Origin: Sorghum bicolor
Lineage: Eukaryota; Streptophyta; Magnoliopsida; Poales; Poaceae
Length of the DNA stretch: 64,000 nt
Direction of reading: 5' to 3'
Assembly: GCF_000003195.3 (NCBI RefSeq)
Contig: NC_012872.2
Span: forward strand, 53,425,695-53,489,694
Shown: positions 54,615 to 64,000 of the stretch, in pieces
Position numbering within the stretch: position 1 is the stretch's first letter
Layout of the letters: the number at the start of each line of letters is the position of its first letter
The notes under the pieces: model-generated
Database searches by the model: none
What the model was told of the DNA's origin: nothing
The model's input: the letters and a program-made list of their open reading frames with translations, nothing else
Position numbers and translations under genes: made by a program

Positions 54615-55322
54615 ATGGAAGACGACAGGAGAAGAACCAGGCTGCGCAAATCCTTGCAGCTCTACCTCTCCAGGACGCTCAAGAAAATCCCTCCAATCCA
54701 CATCCCCAGCTCAGCCATTTCGGCTAATATCACCAGCGCACACCTCCTCTCCACCTGCAGGTTCCCAAGAACACCGTCGCTGGACTTGGACGGCGACCAC
54801 GCAGCCAACGCCAGTGCGGACGACAACAGCAAGGACCAGGCGGCGACGCTCTCCGACGTCGACCGCTTCCTCTTCGACAACTTCCGGTCCCTCTACATAC
54901 ATGACAACAACGATCCATCATCATCAGCAGGCACATCGACATCAGTCGTCAACGAGACACCACCAACAACGAAGACATCATCTTCCTCAGAATCAGCCTT
55001 AGAAGACATCAAAGAAGCTAGGCCAGGTGAGGAAGGCGGCGACAGCGCAGCCATAGTGGTGTTCTCCATGGACCCTTACACAGACTTCTGGAGATCCATG
55101 CAGAACATGATAAAGATGCACCATGGTTGCGTATGTCATCCATTGGATTGGGACTTCCTGGAGGAGCTGCTCTTTTTCTACCTGCAGTTGAATGACAAGG
55201 CTGTGCACAAGCACATTCTCAGAGCCTTTGCTGACCTGACTGCCGGAACTCATATGGCCAGTTCAACCCCTGGAAATGACCAGTGGGCGGACAAGAGCCT
55301 TAGAAGTCGAAAAAATCACTAG
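54615..55322 (+). CDS. OVATE family protein (OFP), 235 aa
   Basis: Single-exon gene. The C-terminal OVATE domain (about residues 150-210) has FSMDPYTDFWRSMQNMI, then CVCHPLDWDFLEELLFFYL, LN and KHILRAFADL, the conserved 60-70 residue block of this plant family. OFPs are nuclear or cytoplasmic regulators that bind TALE homeodomain proteins and TRM proteins. They repress transcription and control organ shape. The N-terminus has a basic motif RRRTRLRKSLQLYLSRTLKK like that of OFP subgroups close to AtOFP12/16 (subgroup not certain). The middle is Ser/Thr/Asp-rich and low complexity, with VDRFLFDNFRSLY shared among OFPs. The ATG at 54615 was preferred over an in-frame GTG two codons upstream. It is convergent with RTEL1, 1.9 kb apart at the stops. 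Confidence 0.92.
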   Translation: MEDDRRRTRLRKSLQLYLSRTLKKIPPIHIPSSAISANITSAHLLSTCRFPRTPSLDLDGDHAANASADDNSKDQAATLSDVDRFLFDNFRSLYIHDNNDPSSSAGTSTSVVNETPPTTKTSSSSESALEDIKEARPGEEGGDSAAIVVFSMDPYTDFWRSMQNMIKMHHGCVCHPLDWDFLEELLFFYLQLNDKAVHKHILRAFADLTAGTHMASSTPGNDQWADKSLRSRKNH

Positions 55323-57185
55323 GATGGACAACCGTTACTTCATAAATTGTACAGCTCAAAGCAAAGAAATATTTACAAAACATGTAGCAGCATGCAAATA
55401 GAGCTGCACATAAAAGCTTAAACACATCATTTGTGCTGAAACCGACAAGTTGTTGGCAGTTAGGAATTTTTATTAGCATCAGCAAGAGCCTAAGTAAATT
55501 TGGATTTGATAAATTGGCTCTCTAAAACAATATAGCCTTTCTAAATCGAAAAGTTCCGCAGCAGCTTCTCCAAACTGACTTTCTATTTTTTTTAAAAAAA
55601 AAAACTTGTCTCCACGTCATCAGACCTGGATTAAACAGAAGCAACATCACTTTAAAGCTTCTCTGAGGCTCACCGAGCGCCACGACAGGGAGCCAGCCTC
55701 CAATTCCTGCAGAACAGCGCCACGACAGGGAGACCGCTATCTTTCTTTGGCAAGTCGAAAAATCAGGAATAGCCTGTGGCTATTTTTAGAGAAGGGGATA
55801 GGCAATCTGCTGGCTGGAGTATATTTACATTTACAAAATCATTTAGCCCTTCTCTTGGAGTTGCTCTTGGAGCTTAGGATAGACTCCATTTTCCCATAGT
55901 AAAAGTTACTCCCCCTGTTTCAAATTGTAAATTACTTTGACTTTTCTAGATACATAGCTTTCTGGATGGAGTACTATTTTCATTCTATTATTCGTTTATT
56001 CACACTACCCACAACTAAGATACTGATTGTGGTAAACCATAGGATAGTACACCAAACTATCAGCTTAATCAGTCACATAGACAACTATGGTGTCCCAAAT
56101 TTTAAAACTCTACATTTATCTTTGATGTCTCCCATGGTTCTACTTAATGGCATCCATTCAGAGTGTTTTGTTTTTGGCTTCCAGAGTATATCCGAAACAA
56201 CAAGCAGCATGCTGCATTTCACCGTTCAAGTTTCAGAACTTCATCTGCAAGTGCAAAAGGCAACCAGACACTCAGGAAACCTTGTCATACTATATAGGAT
56301 AATAATCAATAGAGACGGATAAAGTTTTATACTATGTATTGTTTGAGCAACATGGAGATTGAGAAAAAAAAAAGGAGGAACCTAGTTATTTAACCCTCCT
56401 AACAATTTTACAGCATACCCCAAGAATATCAATCATCATTAGGGTGGTGCTCATGACATTGTATTGTTCTGTCTAACAAGAAAGTATCCAAGTGTTGTTT
56501 CTTGAGTGACATCTATTACCTAGAAGGCATAATTCCAGTTATAAAGAGAAGATAATACAGCCACAAATTAGTAACATCTAAACAAGTAGAGCACTGCTTC
56601 TGTAAATTCATCATCTATATTCAGTAAGCTAAACCCAGCCACTCTGAAGTTTGATGATTTGATCATATGAAAAAATCCATAGAAATCATGCGGTTATCAC
56701 CAACAGAAAAACATAGAAAAATAGGATGCCTTTTTGTCAAAGGAACTTGATAGAACTTAATTTTCAGGAAAAACAGGGGAAAAGTTAAACTTCATGCTGG
56801 CATAAACATGAGGGATTGTTAAACAGTGTAGAGCACTGGTCAGGCCCAATGGCAACTAAAGATTAACAGTGTAGTAGTCCAGATTTCATTTCCAATTAAA
56901 AAAAATGTTTACTATGTTAGAAAATGATCAATGGTTACTCTACTTATATGCTTAGCAACCTTAAATGGAGTTTTGTCATGTCCATTTCTTTTCCTCAGAT
57001 TCCAGAAGCGCCATATGACATTCCAAAAGTAAATGCATGCACCTCAAGAATCTGATAGTGTCCTGTTGACAAACAGTTACGTGTTGATAACCAGCACTGT
57101 AGTTATCACTTAATGAAAACATGACACAACAAAAAGTGAATATGCCTGCGAACATAGCAGAAGTGGTTGTCATGTACTACAAACA
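55323..57185. other. Region between the convergent OVATE and RTEL1 genes
   Basis: Expected to contain both 3' untranslated regions. A 17-bp direct repeat (AGCGCCACGACAGGGAG) occurs at about 55675 and 55721. A degenerate Stowaway-like piece is at 55908-55973. Nothing else is supportable. Confidence 0.4.
55908..55973. mobile_element. Truncated Stowaway-like MITE, 66 bp
   Basis: Starts TACTCCCCCTGTTTCAAATTG and ends TTTCTGGATGGAGTA. Ends complementary only for the first dozen bases. The interior has CTAGATACATAG as in other grass Stowaway elements. Confidence 0.5.
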
Positions 57186-60100
57186 CTATCTTCGAACAAG
57201 CTGCTCATATAATGGAAGATAGTTCTTTGGAACAAAAACCCTGAACCTGTAAAGCAAACGAGAATGACAATTAAGCATAAACAAAGGTGTAATAACACAA
57301 GGGAACAACCAGTAAAGGAAAAGCCAAAAAATATATCAAATTGCCAATAAGTGTAATGTTACCCTTCAAGAAGTGGAAATTTTCCTGGGGACGAAAAAAG
57401 CTTTGTTATTGCTTCAAGTGAGACCTTGGTATCCATAGTTTTCGATTTTAGGGCCTTCATATATTCAACAAACTCTTTGTACTCTGCGGTACTAAGCTTT
57501 TCATGAGCCTAGCAAACATTGAAGGAATACAATTATCTCATGCAAATACTGAAAACATTTACATATTAACAAATTGCACTGATTCTGCAAAGCACAAAAT
57601 GGGATCAAACTACAGTGAAATAACAGCATACCAGCTTCAGGAACGCTAGCCCTGAGTTAGATTCCTGGCCTTCAGATTTTTCACAGGTTGCCTCATTCTT
57701 TCCGCATGCTGTTGCTGTAGTGCTTTTCTTTGGTTCAGGTGTAGATCCTTCACATTGGTATCTGGACAAAGCTCTTGACCCTACATTTTGAGGCAATTTT
57801 GAAGAGACGTCATCCGAGCCAACATCTTTGGATCTGTCTGTTGTTTTAGCTTTCTTAAGCCCTAAAGACTTGAAGGTATGTTCCTTCAGATGCCCTTGTA
57901 TTGCCAAGTCATCAGTCATATCAGCAACCTTGTTATCCTGTGACAGTTGGTCTTCTGAGAAGTTGTGCTTCGTAGATGTAGATGTAAAGTTGTGCTTTGT
58001 AGTAAGGGTTGAACGATTAGCAGGAGTGATCTGAGCCAACTTCATGAAGTTACTTCTTCTCATGGTTGAATTTCCTGATGATGTGATTTGCGGGCATTCA
58101 TCTTGTGCACTGGCAGCCTAGCAGAAGGAAGGCAGCATCTGTAAGCTCCAGAGGCATTAAACTTAAATCTTGATCAGCTATGTCAATGCAAAGGATGTAC
58201 CAAATCTGATAGCTTGTCTTCAGGGATGTGTTTGCTTGCTACTGGTGCTGTACAATCTGCATGTAACAACATTATGCAATGAGTTGTAAATAAATACCAA
58301 ATACTAAGAGAAATAAAAGAAACAGCACACAAGTGTAGTAATTTAAATGCCAAAAGTTTGTATTGCATTCCCTCAACGAAATTAGACAAACATTCACTAG
58401 AAGAGAGCTGGCATTATGCTGCTTGACCTTGGCTATCCTATTCTATAAATAGAAATAAAACCAAGCTGTATAGCAACCCTTTCAGTGGTCATAAATATAA
58501 GAAACCGAAAGATGTATCAGTCATGAGTTAAATATGTACTAAGAGTAAATTACACTGGCGGTCCTCAAGGTTTGGGGGCCTAGATATGAAATTTCATAGT
58601 TTTTTTTTCTCGAACACGCAGGAGAGCTGCGTATCATTATATTAGTAGAAGAAAAAAGGAGTCATACATAGACCCAACACTCTCACACACACACACATCA
58701 CCACCCCGTCCCTGATTTCTATTGCAACATCACCTAAAGCTGAGGTTACATCGACCAAGTGTGTTAACTAATTAAGACCCCCTAGCAGTGAGCAAGGACA
58801 GACCCTTCGCTCCTGCCAAACACCACCAATGGGCATCATCTTTAGCAATACTAAGGGCTGTGTTAATGTTTGGTACAGCCCCATTGAAGGTACAGTCGTT
58901 CCGATGCTTCCAGATGCTCCAGGCGCCAAGAATGATGATAGAGTTTAATCCTTTTCTCACATCCCCAGCGGTGGCAGCCTCCGCTTTCTCCCACCAGTCC
59001 TCCCAGGCTGAATCCCCAGGCTGAGGCGTGAGTGAAGAGAGTCCGACATGCTGCAATAGAGAGAACCAGAATTGCCTAGCAACAACACATCCAATTAGGA
59101 GGTGTTGAATGCTTTCCTCTTCTTGGTCACAGAGCAGACATTTGGTTGGGTGGGGAAGACCTCGTCGAGCGAGCCTATCAGCTGTCCAGCATCGGTTATG
59201 AGCAACAAGCCACATGAAAAAACGGCATTTTGGAGGAGCCCATGACTTCCATATTCTCTCATATGATCTGAACTGTATGGCGCCCTGGAAGAGTGCATCA
59301 TATGCAGACTTAGACGTGTATTTACCAAGCTGAAAATCTCCAAATGTGTTTGTCCTGTTCCCCTTCATGAAGCTGAACATTAGATAATTTATCCCATAAT
59401 TCCAGGTATTCCATCAGTGCTTCTACGGGTATTCCGACTCCAATATCATCAATCCATTTGTCATCAGTCATGGCCTCCAACACCGTACGCCTGCCTGTTC
59501 TTCTTTTAGGGACCAAACGAAAGATTTTTGGTGCTAGTTCCTCGATATTTTTTCCACCGAGCCATCTATCATTCCAGAAGTGTGTGTTGGCTCCATCTCC
59601 TACCTCAGTAATCACTGCCATAGAGAGGAGACCCTCCACCTCTTTGCCAACTTGAAGTAGTAGACTTGCCCAAGGTTTATTTGGTTCAGCTTTTTTCAGC
59701 CATGGCCATCTAGCTGAGTGCTAAGTTCAGAGATTTCAAGTCCGCAATTCCCAGCCCCCCAAGTTCTTTAGAGCGACAAACTTTGGGCCAAGCGATGAGG
59801 CAATGTCCGCCATTTGCTTCCTTTCTACCTCTCCATAGAAATGCTCTTCTAATTTTATCAATTGCCTTAAAAGCCCATGACGGTAGCTCAGTTGCCATGG
59901 CTAAATAAACTAACATTGCAGTTAGGACATGTTGGACCTGCACCACCCTTCCTGCCTTTGTCATTAGGTCTGCTCTCCATCTTGGCAGTTGGTCTGCTAT
60001 TTTATCAACAATTGGTTGGACTTGGTTTTTGGTCAGCTTCTTGATGGAGAGGGGCAGCCCAAGATACTTGCACGGGAATTCCTGAATACCACAAGGTAGA

Positions 60101-63100
60101 AAACTTTGGATAGTCCCCATGTTTTCTTCGGAACACTGGATTGGCATTACATTACTTTTGTGCACATTTGTTTTTAGTCCCGAAGCCTCCCCAAATAGCT
60201 GGAGCATTCTCAAGGGTGATATCCGCTGCTGCGGGCTGGAGGAAGAGAGCTACATCATCAGCATATAGTGAAATTCTGTGTTGAACCGGCCTTCTAGCCA
60301 AAGGTTGCAAGATTCCTTCCTCATCGGCCCTTGTGACCATCCAGTTCAGCACATCCATCACCAAGATGAAAAGCATTGGAGAAAGAGGATCTCCCTGGCG
60401 GAGTCCTCTCCTATGTTGAATAGTTTCCCCGGGACTGCCATTAAGGAGAACTTGGGTGGAGGAGGTTGAAAGCAACCCGCAAAGAAGGTCACACCATCGC
60501 GCACCAAAACCGAGCTTCCTGAGTACTTCCAAAAGAAATGACCAATTTACCGAATCAAAAGCCTTTGTGATATCCAATTTCAGGAGGATTGTTGGCTGTT
60601 TTTGGGAGTGTAGATACTTTACAGTCTGCTGCACCAACATGAAATTGTCCTGAATAAACCGCCTTTTGATGAAGGCACTCTGATTGGGGGAAACCATTTC
60701 ATCAAGACGACCAGCCAACCGGTTGGCCAGGATTTTGGTCACTAGTTTAGCAAAACTGTGTACCAGACTAATGGGTCTAAAATCCTTTACCTGGTCAGCC
60801 TCCGTGTTCTTCGGGATCAAAGTGATATATGCAGAATTCAGCATCGACAGGTTCCTGAAATTTTTTCCCCAAATGTTGTGTAGGGCAGCCATTATATCCT
60901 CTTTGATCACTGACCAGCAGGTTTTGTAGAATTTTCCTGTGAACCCGTCAGGGCCAGGGGCCTTATCTGATGGCAAGTCTTTGATAGTGTTCCAGACCTC
61001 CTCTTCTGTAAAAGGCCTGTCCAGCTCCTGTAGATCATATCCTGGCATATTGAGTGCATCAAGATTTATAGTTCTTTCTCTGTCACAGACTGTACCAATC
61101 AAATTTGAATAGAACTCGTAGATTTCAGCCGCCTTTTCATCGTGTGCAGTGATAATGCGATCTCCTGCCCTCAATTTAGCAATAAAATTCTTCCTTTTTC
61201 TGTGCCGTGCATGCATATGGAACAGTCTGGTGTTGGCATCCCCTTCTTTAAGCCATCCTATTCGGGATCTTGACCTGGCTATTGTTCTCATTAGTGAAGC
61301 TAGAGCAAGGGTGTGCTTCTTTAGGTTGTTGCGCAGCCACAACTCATTTGGTTGGAGAGCACGGCTGTCTTGGGCTATATCTAGCTGGTGAATAATTTCT
61401 TTCGCTAGGGACCTAGATGAGAATATCCTAATAGTTTGAGGACCGCTAGTGTAATTTACGCGTGTATGTACTAATGTGCTAGTATTCTTTTTAGTTTCTT
61501 CTAATCTTAATAGTCACAGCTCGAATCATAATTTCAAAGCTACAAATGTTTGAATGTAGTTCAAAATATATTCAAATTTGCAAAATTCCTTTTCCATCAT
61601 GAAGAACTGCAAATGGCATTTTACAATTATATAATAATACACGAACAGATTTTCCACCCGCTTGGTGGTGTAAAGCCCATAGGGTCTTGGTGGCGCAAAG
61701 CATCAACTATTCCCTTATCCCCAGGGGCTGATTTCAGATAGGTTCTTATAATCTTATGACACTCCTAAGCTGGCAATCTAAAACAAGAGGCAGACTCATC
61801 AGGTTCACTGGTCAATTTAAATGATTAAATCAGTGACCATATGGACTGCAAAACCAACAATAATGGCCAAAAATCAGCTCTCTATCCCCCGATATAGACA
61901 TAGACATAGACATCCTTTGTCAATTTCTGTCTAATGCAATTTGCTTGAGCCACAGCCACTTTTATACTGAAGAAAACCTCGCCTTTGCACCAGCCCTGTA
62001 TTGGTAGAACTATAGTTGATTTTGCTGATTCAGTCCCATTCTGTTCAAGTTTGTACAATCAAACATTTATATTACACTTTCATTACTTGAATCCTAAACT
62101 ACCTACAAGCATCAAATTGGGTCCTTACGAACATATGACCAGTGAATTAAAGACACTCCTGCTAATTTGGAGATGTGGACTGTTACCGTAGGTTTAACAG
62201 GGTAACTTGCTAAGATAACCTTAATGATATATTTCTGAAGAAAATTTTGCATCATGTCAACTAACAAATAAGCTGTAAAAAAACCATATTCACAGCAGAA
62301 CATGTACCATTAACAAGTACACTGGATTGTTCGAGAAAAACAAGTACACCAGATTAAGTTTCAAAAATTAATTAAATATGTGTGGACTTGCGTATAAATA
62401 GATAGAAAAAACATATAAAAGAAGTTTATCACAATATTCAAAACTAGACTTACTATTACAATCTGTTGGCTCTAGCGACAAAGGATCTGAAGAAGCTTTA
62501 TCTCGAAAAAAACGGGTCAATCCTTGGACTACTTCCCCATACTTTGAGTAGCACTGCAGAAGGAATATAAGCACAGGAAAGAGCACTGTAGAAAGACAGT
62601 AAAAAGATGTACTCCCTCCGTCCCAAATTTTTTGCAATTGTAGGACTTGAGGAGCAAATCAAGGTGAGTGTAAAATGACTTTTTTGCCCCTGTAAAGGTT
62701 TCTGATGCACTGACTGTTCTGAATTCACATCATTGCAAGACGCATGGCAGTTCAAAAACAAGTGGCTGGGACGGTGTCCGCGTGAGGTGAGGCTGTGCAT
62801 GGCGTGCCTGTGCGGCAGTTTTTTTATTTCTTTTTTACTGGTGCGACGAGCGTTCGAGAGACATGGGCACTAGTACAGGTGTTGTGTGGGTCCCACATGA
62901 TGTGATAGTCCATCATGGTAGTGACTATATGTAAGCAAATTTTTTGGGAAAATTTTGAATTCTACAATTGCAAATTTTACTGGACGGAGGGAGTACCTTT
63001 ATATGAGGTCGAAGCCAATATGACATCTGAGATTGATAATTTGGCCACGCAAACCTATAATAACCAACATACAATGAGAAGTAGCTCTGTTAATAAAGGC

Positions 63101-63945
63101 GACCTGTTCTGGAGATGTTTGACTGAAACAAGCAACATGGTTCAAAATGCAAAGCCATGTACTGCCTCATGATTCTTAAAATTGCATATATTAGTTTACT
63201 TTAACCTAAGCTCACAAAATGCAAAGACTATTTTGATATTTGCAAAGCGCAGATCCCATTGTTTAAAAAAAACGCTGATCCTCTTTTTTCTGGTTTAACT
63301 CTAAGGATTACAATATGGACTTATGGAGCCCAAAATGGCAGTATACCGATTACAGAATACATGAATAACAGAATAAACAAATATAGTGAAGTGGTTTCGA
63401 TATGATTTCTTCAGAGTGCTCTATGTAGCTACTATTATAGAAAAATATTCAAGGCATTAATGATTGGACAAAACCAAGAAATCATGTGTGTAATTACAGA
63501 ATATCCCCCTTCAATAAGATTAACGATGCCATCGAATTGGGTATAACTGTATGCATGATAGTGTCTACTATACCATGGAAGCTCAAGAAATAATTGACAG
63601 TCCAGCACAATAAAGAATATACTTCCACAGGAAATTCAGCACAAAAGCAACAATGATTTGTTACTTAGAGGACAATGATTAGGCTTAGACCTTTCATCAC
63701 AATAAAGAATAGCTCCATAGTCATGGCGATGTCTGATAACACGTCCAACAGCCTGATTGACAGCTCTTGCTGCTTGTTGCACATACCATTCTTCTCCTGT
63801 CAATGTCTAAAAAACAATTGCAAAACCTTTTTGTAAAATTGATCAGCAAAGGTTTGCTTAACAATTTACAATGAATTTGTTGAACCTTTGTGTTTTTATT
63901 AGATGGTGTCCCCTGCTTATCCAAATACTCACGCTTGAGCCGAAC
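57186..63945 (-). CDS. RTEL1: RTEL1 helicase, 3' part (last eight coding exons)
   Basis: Superfamily 2 DEAH/FANCJ-type DNA helicase that removes recombination intermediates and protects telomeres in the nucleus. Exons read on the minus strand: 63886-63945, 63691-63806, 62997-63054, 62454-62553, 58201-58256, 57632-58117, 57363-57508, 57186-57246. They total 1083 nt, 360 codons plus TAG, and all junctions keep phase with AG acceptors and GT donors. The first exons encode [30 protein letters not shown], then helicase motif VI ([16 protein letters not shown]), [16 protein letters not shown] and [18 protein letters not shown], the canonical RTEL1 order. The 162-codon exon is hydrophilic and poorly conserved. 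The last two exons encode a harmonin-N-like domain ([17 protein letters not shown] to [19 protein letters not shown]). The gene continues beyond 64000: ATPase motifs I-V are not in the window. Two introns are transposon-filled. Confidence 0.9.
58601..61430 (-). pseudogene. 5'-truncated L1-type LINE with frameshifted ORF2
   Basis: Minus-strand order: reverse transcriptase in 60152-61342 ([60 protein letters not shown] and the catalytic YADDVALF), connection region in 59322-60213, and a zf-RVT zinc-binding domain in 58772-59380 ([30 protein letters not shown]). Consecutive parts lie in different frames, so at least three frameshifts break the frame. The endonuclease and ORF1 are missing (5' truncation near 61430). 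The 3' end is a T-run (58600-58608 on plus) followed by CTCGAACACGCAGGAG. Same orientation as the RTEL1 gene. Confidence 0.9.
58681..58698. repeat. Short (CA)n run in the LINE 3' region
   Basis: About eight CA dinucleotides in the LINE 3' untranslated region. Confidence 0.6.
61474..62453. other. RTEL1 intron sequence, nothing recognised
   Basis: Remainder of the 4.2-kb intron (58257-62453) upstream of the Mutator-type MITE in gene order. AT-rich with no further element boundaries seen. Confidence 0.5.
62612..62993. mobile_element. Stowaway-type MITE filling an RTEL1 intron, 382 bp
   Basis: Ends CTCCCTCCGTCCCAAATTTT (left) and, as complement of the right, CTCCCTCCGTCCAGTAAAATT. Inner arms TTGCAATTGTAG / CTACAATTGCAA. 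TA target duplication at 62610-62611 and 62994-62995. It occupies 382 of the 443 bp of the intron 62554-62996 and abuts the 5' splice site. Confidence 0.88.
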
Positions 63946-64000
63946 CTGGAACAAAGACACAGGAAAATTGACGATTAACTAAAGGAAAATACCAATTACT

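Larger units (their letters stand above)
58542..61464. mobile_element. Mutator-type MITE in an RTEL1 intron, split by a LINE
   Basis: The left end GTAAATTACACTGGCGGTCC and the complement of the right end, GTAAATTACACTAGCGGTCC, are inverted repeats of about 25 bp. A 9-bp direct repeat TATGTACTA (58533-58541 and 61465-61473) flanks the pair. Only about 60 and 40 bp of the element remain on either side of the LINE. Confidence 0.7.

Noticed and set aside
60278..61391. Plus-strand frames in 60278-61391
   Set aside because: Antisense of the LINE reverse transcriptase coding region.

Overview
The window is plant nuclear DNA from a panicoid grass, most likely Sorghum or a close Andropogoneae relative. 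This is an inference from the intron-containing RTEL1 gene, the grass MITE families (Stowaway, Tourist, Mutator-type), the nested LTR retrotransposons and the CACTA and LINE remnants. It was not checked against a database. No bacterial features, tRNA, rRNA or CRISPR were seen.

Layout. (1) 0.1-52.7 kb holds seven tandem, same-strand (minus) copies of a tiny secreted arabinogalactan-peptide-like gene (61-67 aa) at 106, 5635, 36310, 39078, 42110, 46858 and 51152. They fall into a short type (61 aa; copies 1, 3, 5) and a long type (65-67 aa; copies 2, 4, 6, 7) in the order short-long, short-long, short-long-long, as if a short+long pair was the unit of duplication. Each copy has its own TATA box and a conserved upstream block with TTGAC cores. 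(2) Between copies 2 and 3 a retrotransposon nest of about 27 kb (8.9-36.0 kb) splits the array. An old LTR-type repeat (8897-10725 and 34532-36018) was invaded by a minus-strand Ty3/gypsy element of Athila/Tat type (10726-34531, TSD ACCGT). That element was itself invaded by a shorter relative (19021-24051, TSD CCGAG), by a 2-kb Copia/SIRE-like LTR (12772-14783) and by a complete but coding-dead plus-strand Ty3/gypsy element (24938-32909, TSD CTTAG). (3) Between copies 3 and 7 lie segmental duplications, MITEs, a LINE scrap and a Mutator-like element with a 9-bp TSD (43620-45177). (4) 54.6-55.3 kb carries a single-exon OVATE family protein gene on the plus strand. (5) From 57.2 kb to the right edge lie the last eight coding exons of RTEL1 (helicase of telomere and recombination control) on the minus strand, convergent with the OVATE gene. 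Its 4.2-kb intron holds a LINE inside a Mutator-type element, and another of its introns is almost entirely one Stowaway MITE whose end forms part of the 5' splice site.

How things work together. The AGP-like peptides are predicted secreted, GPI-anchored cell-surface peptides. Their shared upstream block suggests common regulation. OVATE (a transcriptional regulator of organ shape) and RTEL1 are ordinary single genes with no evident functional link to the array. The most unusual item is the Athila/Tat-type element at 10.7-34.5 kb: its minus-strand frame encodes Gag followed by two tandem retropepsin-like domains, each ending in a basic cluster, and has no visible reverse transcriptase or integrase.
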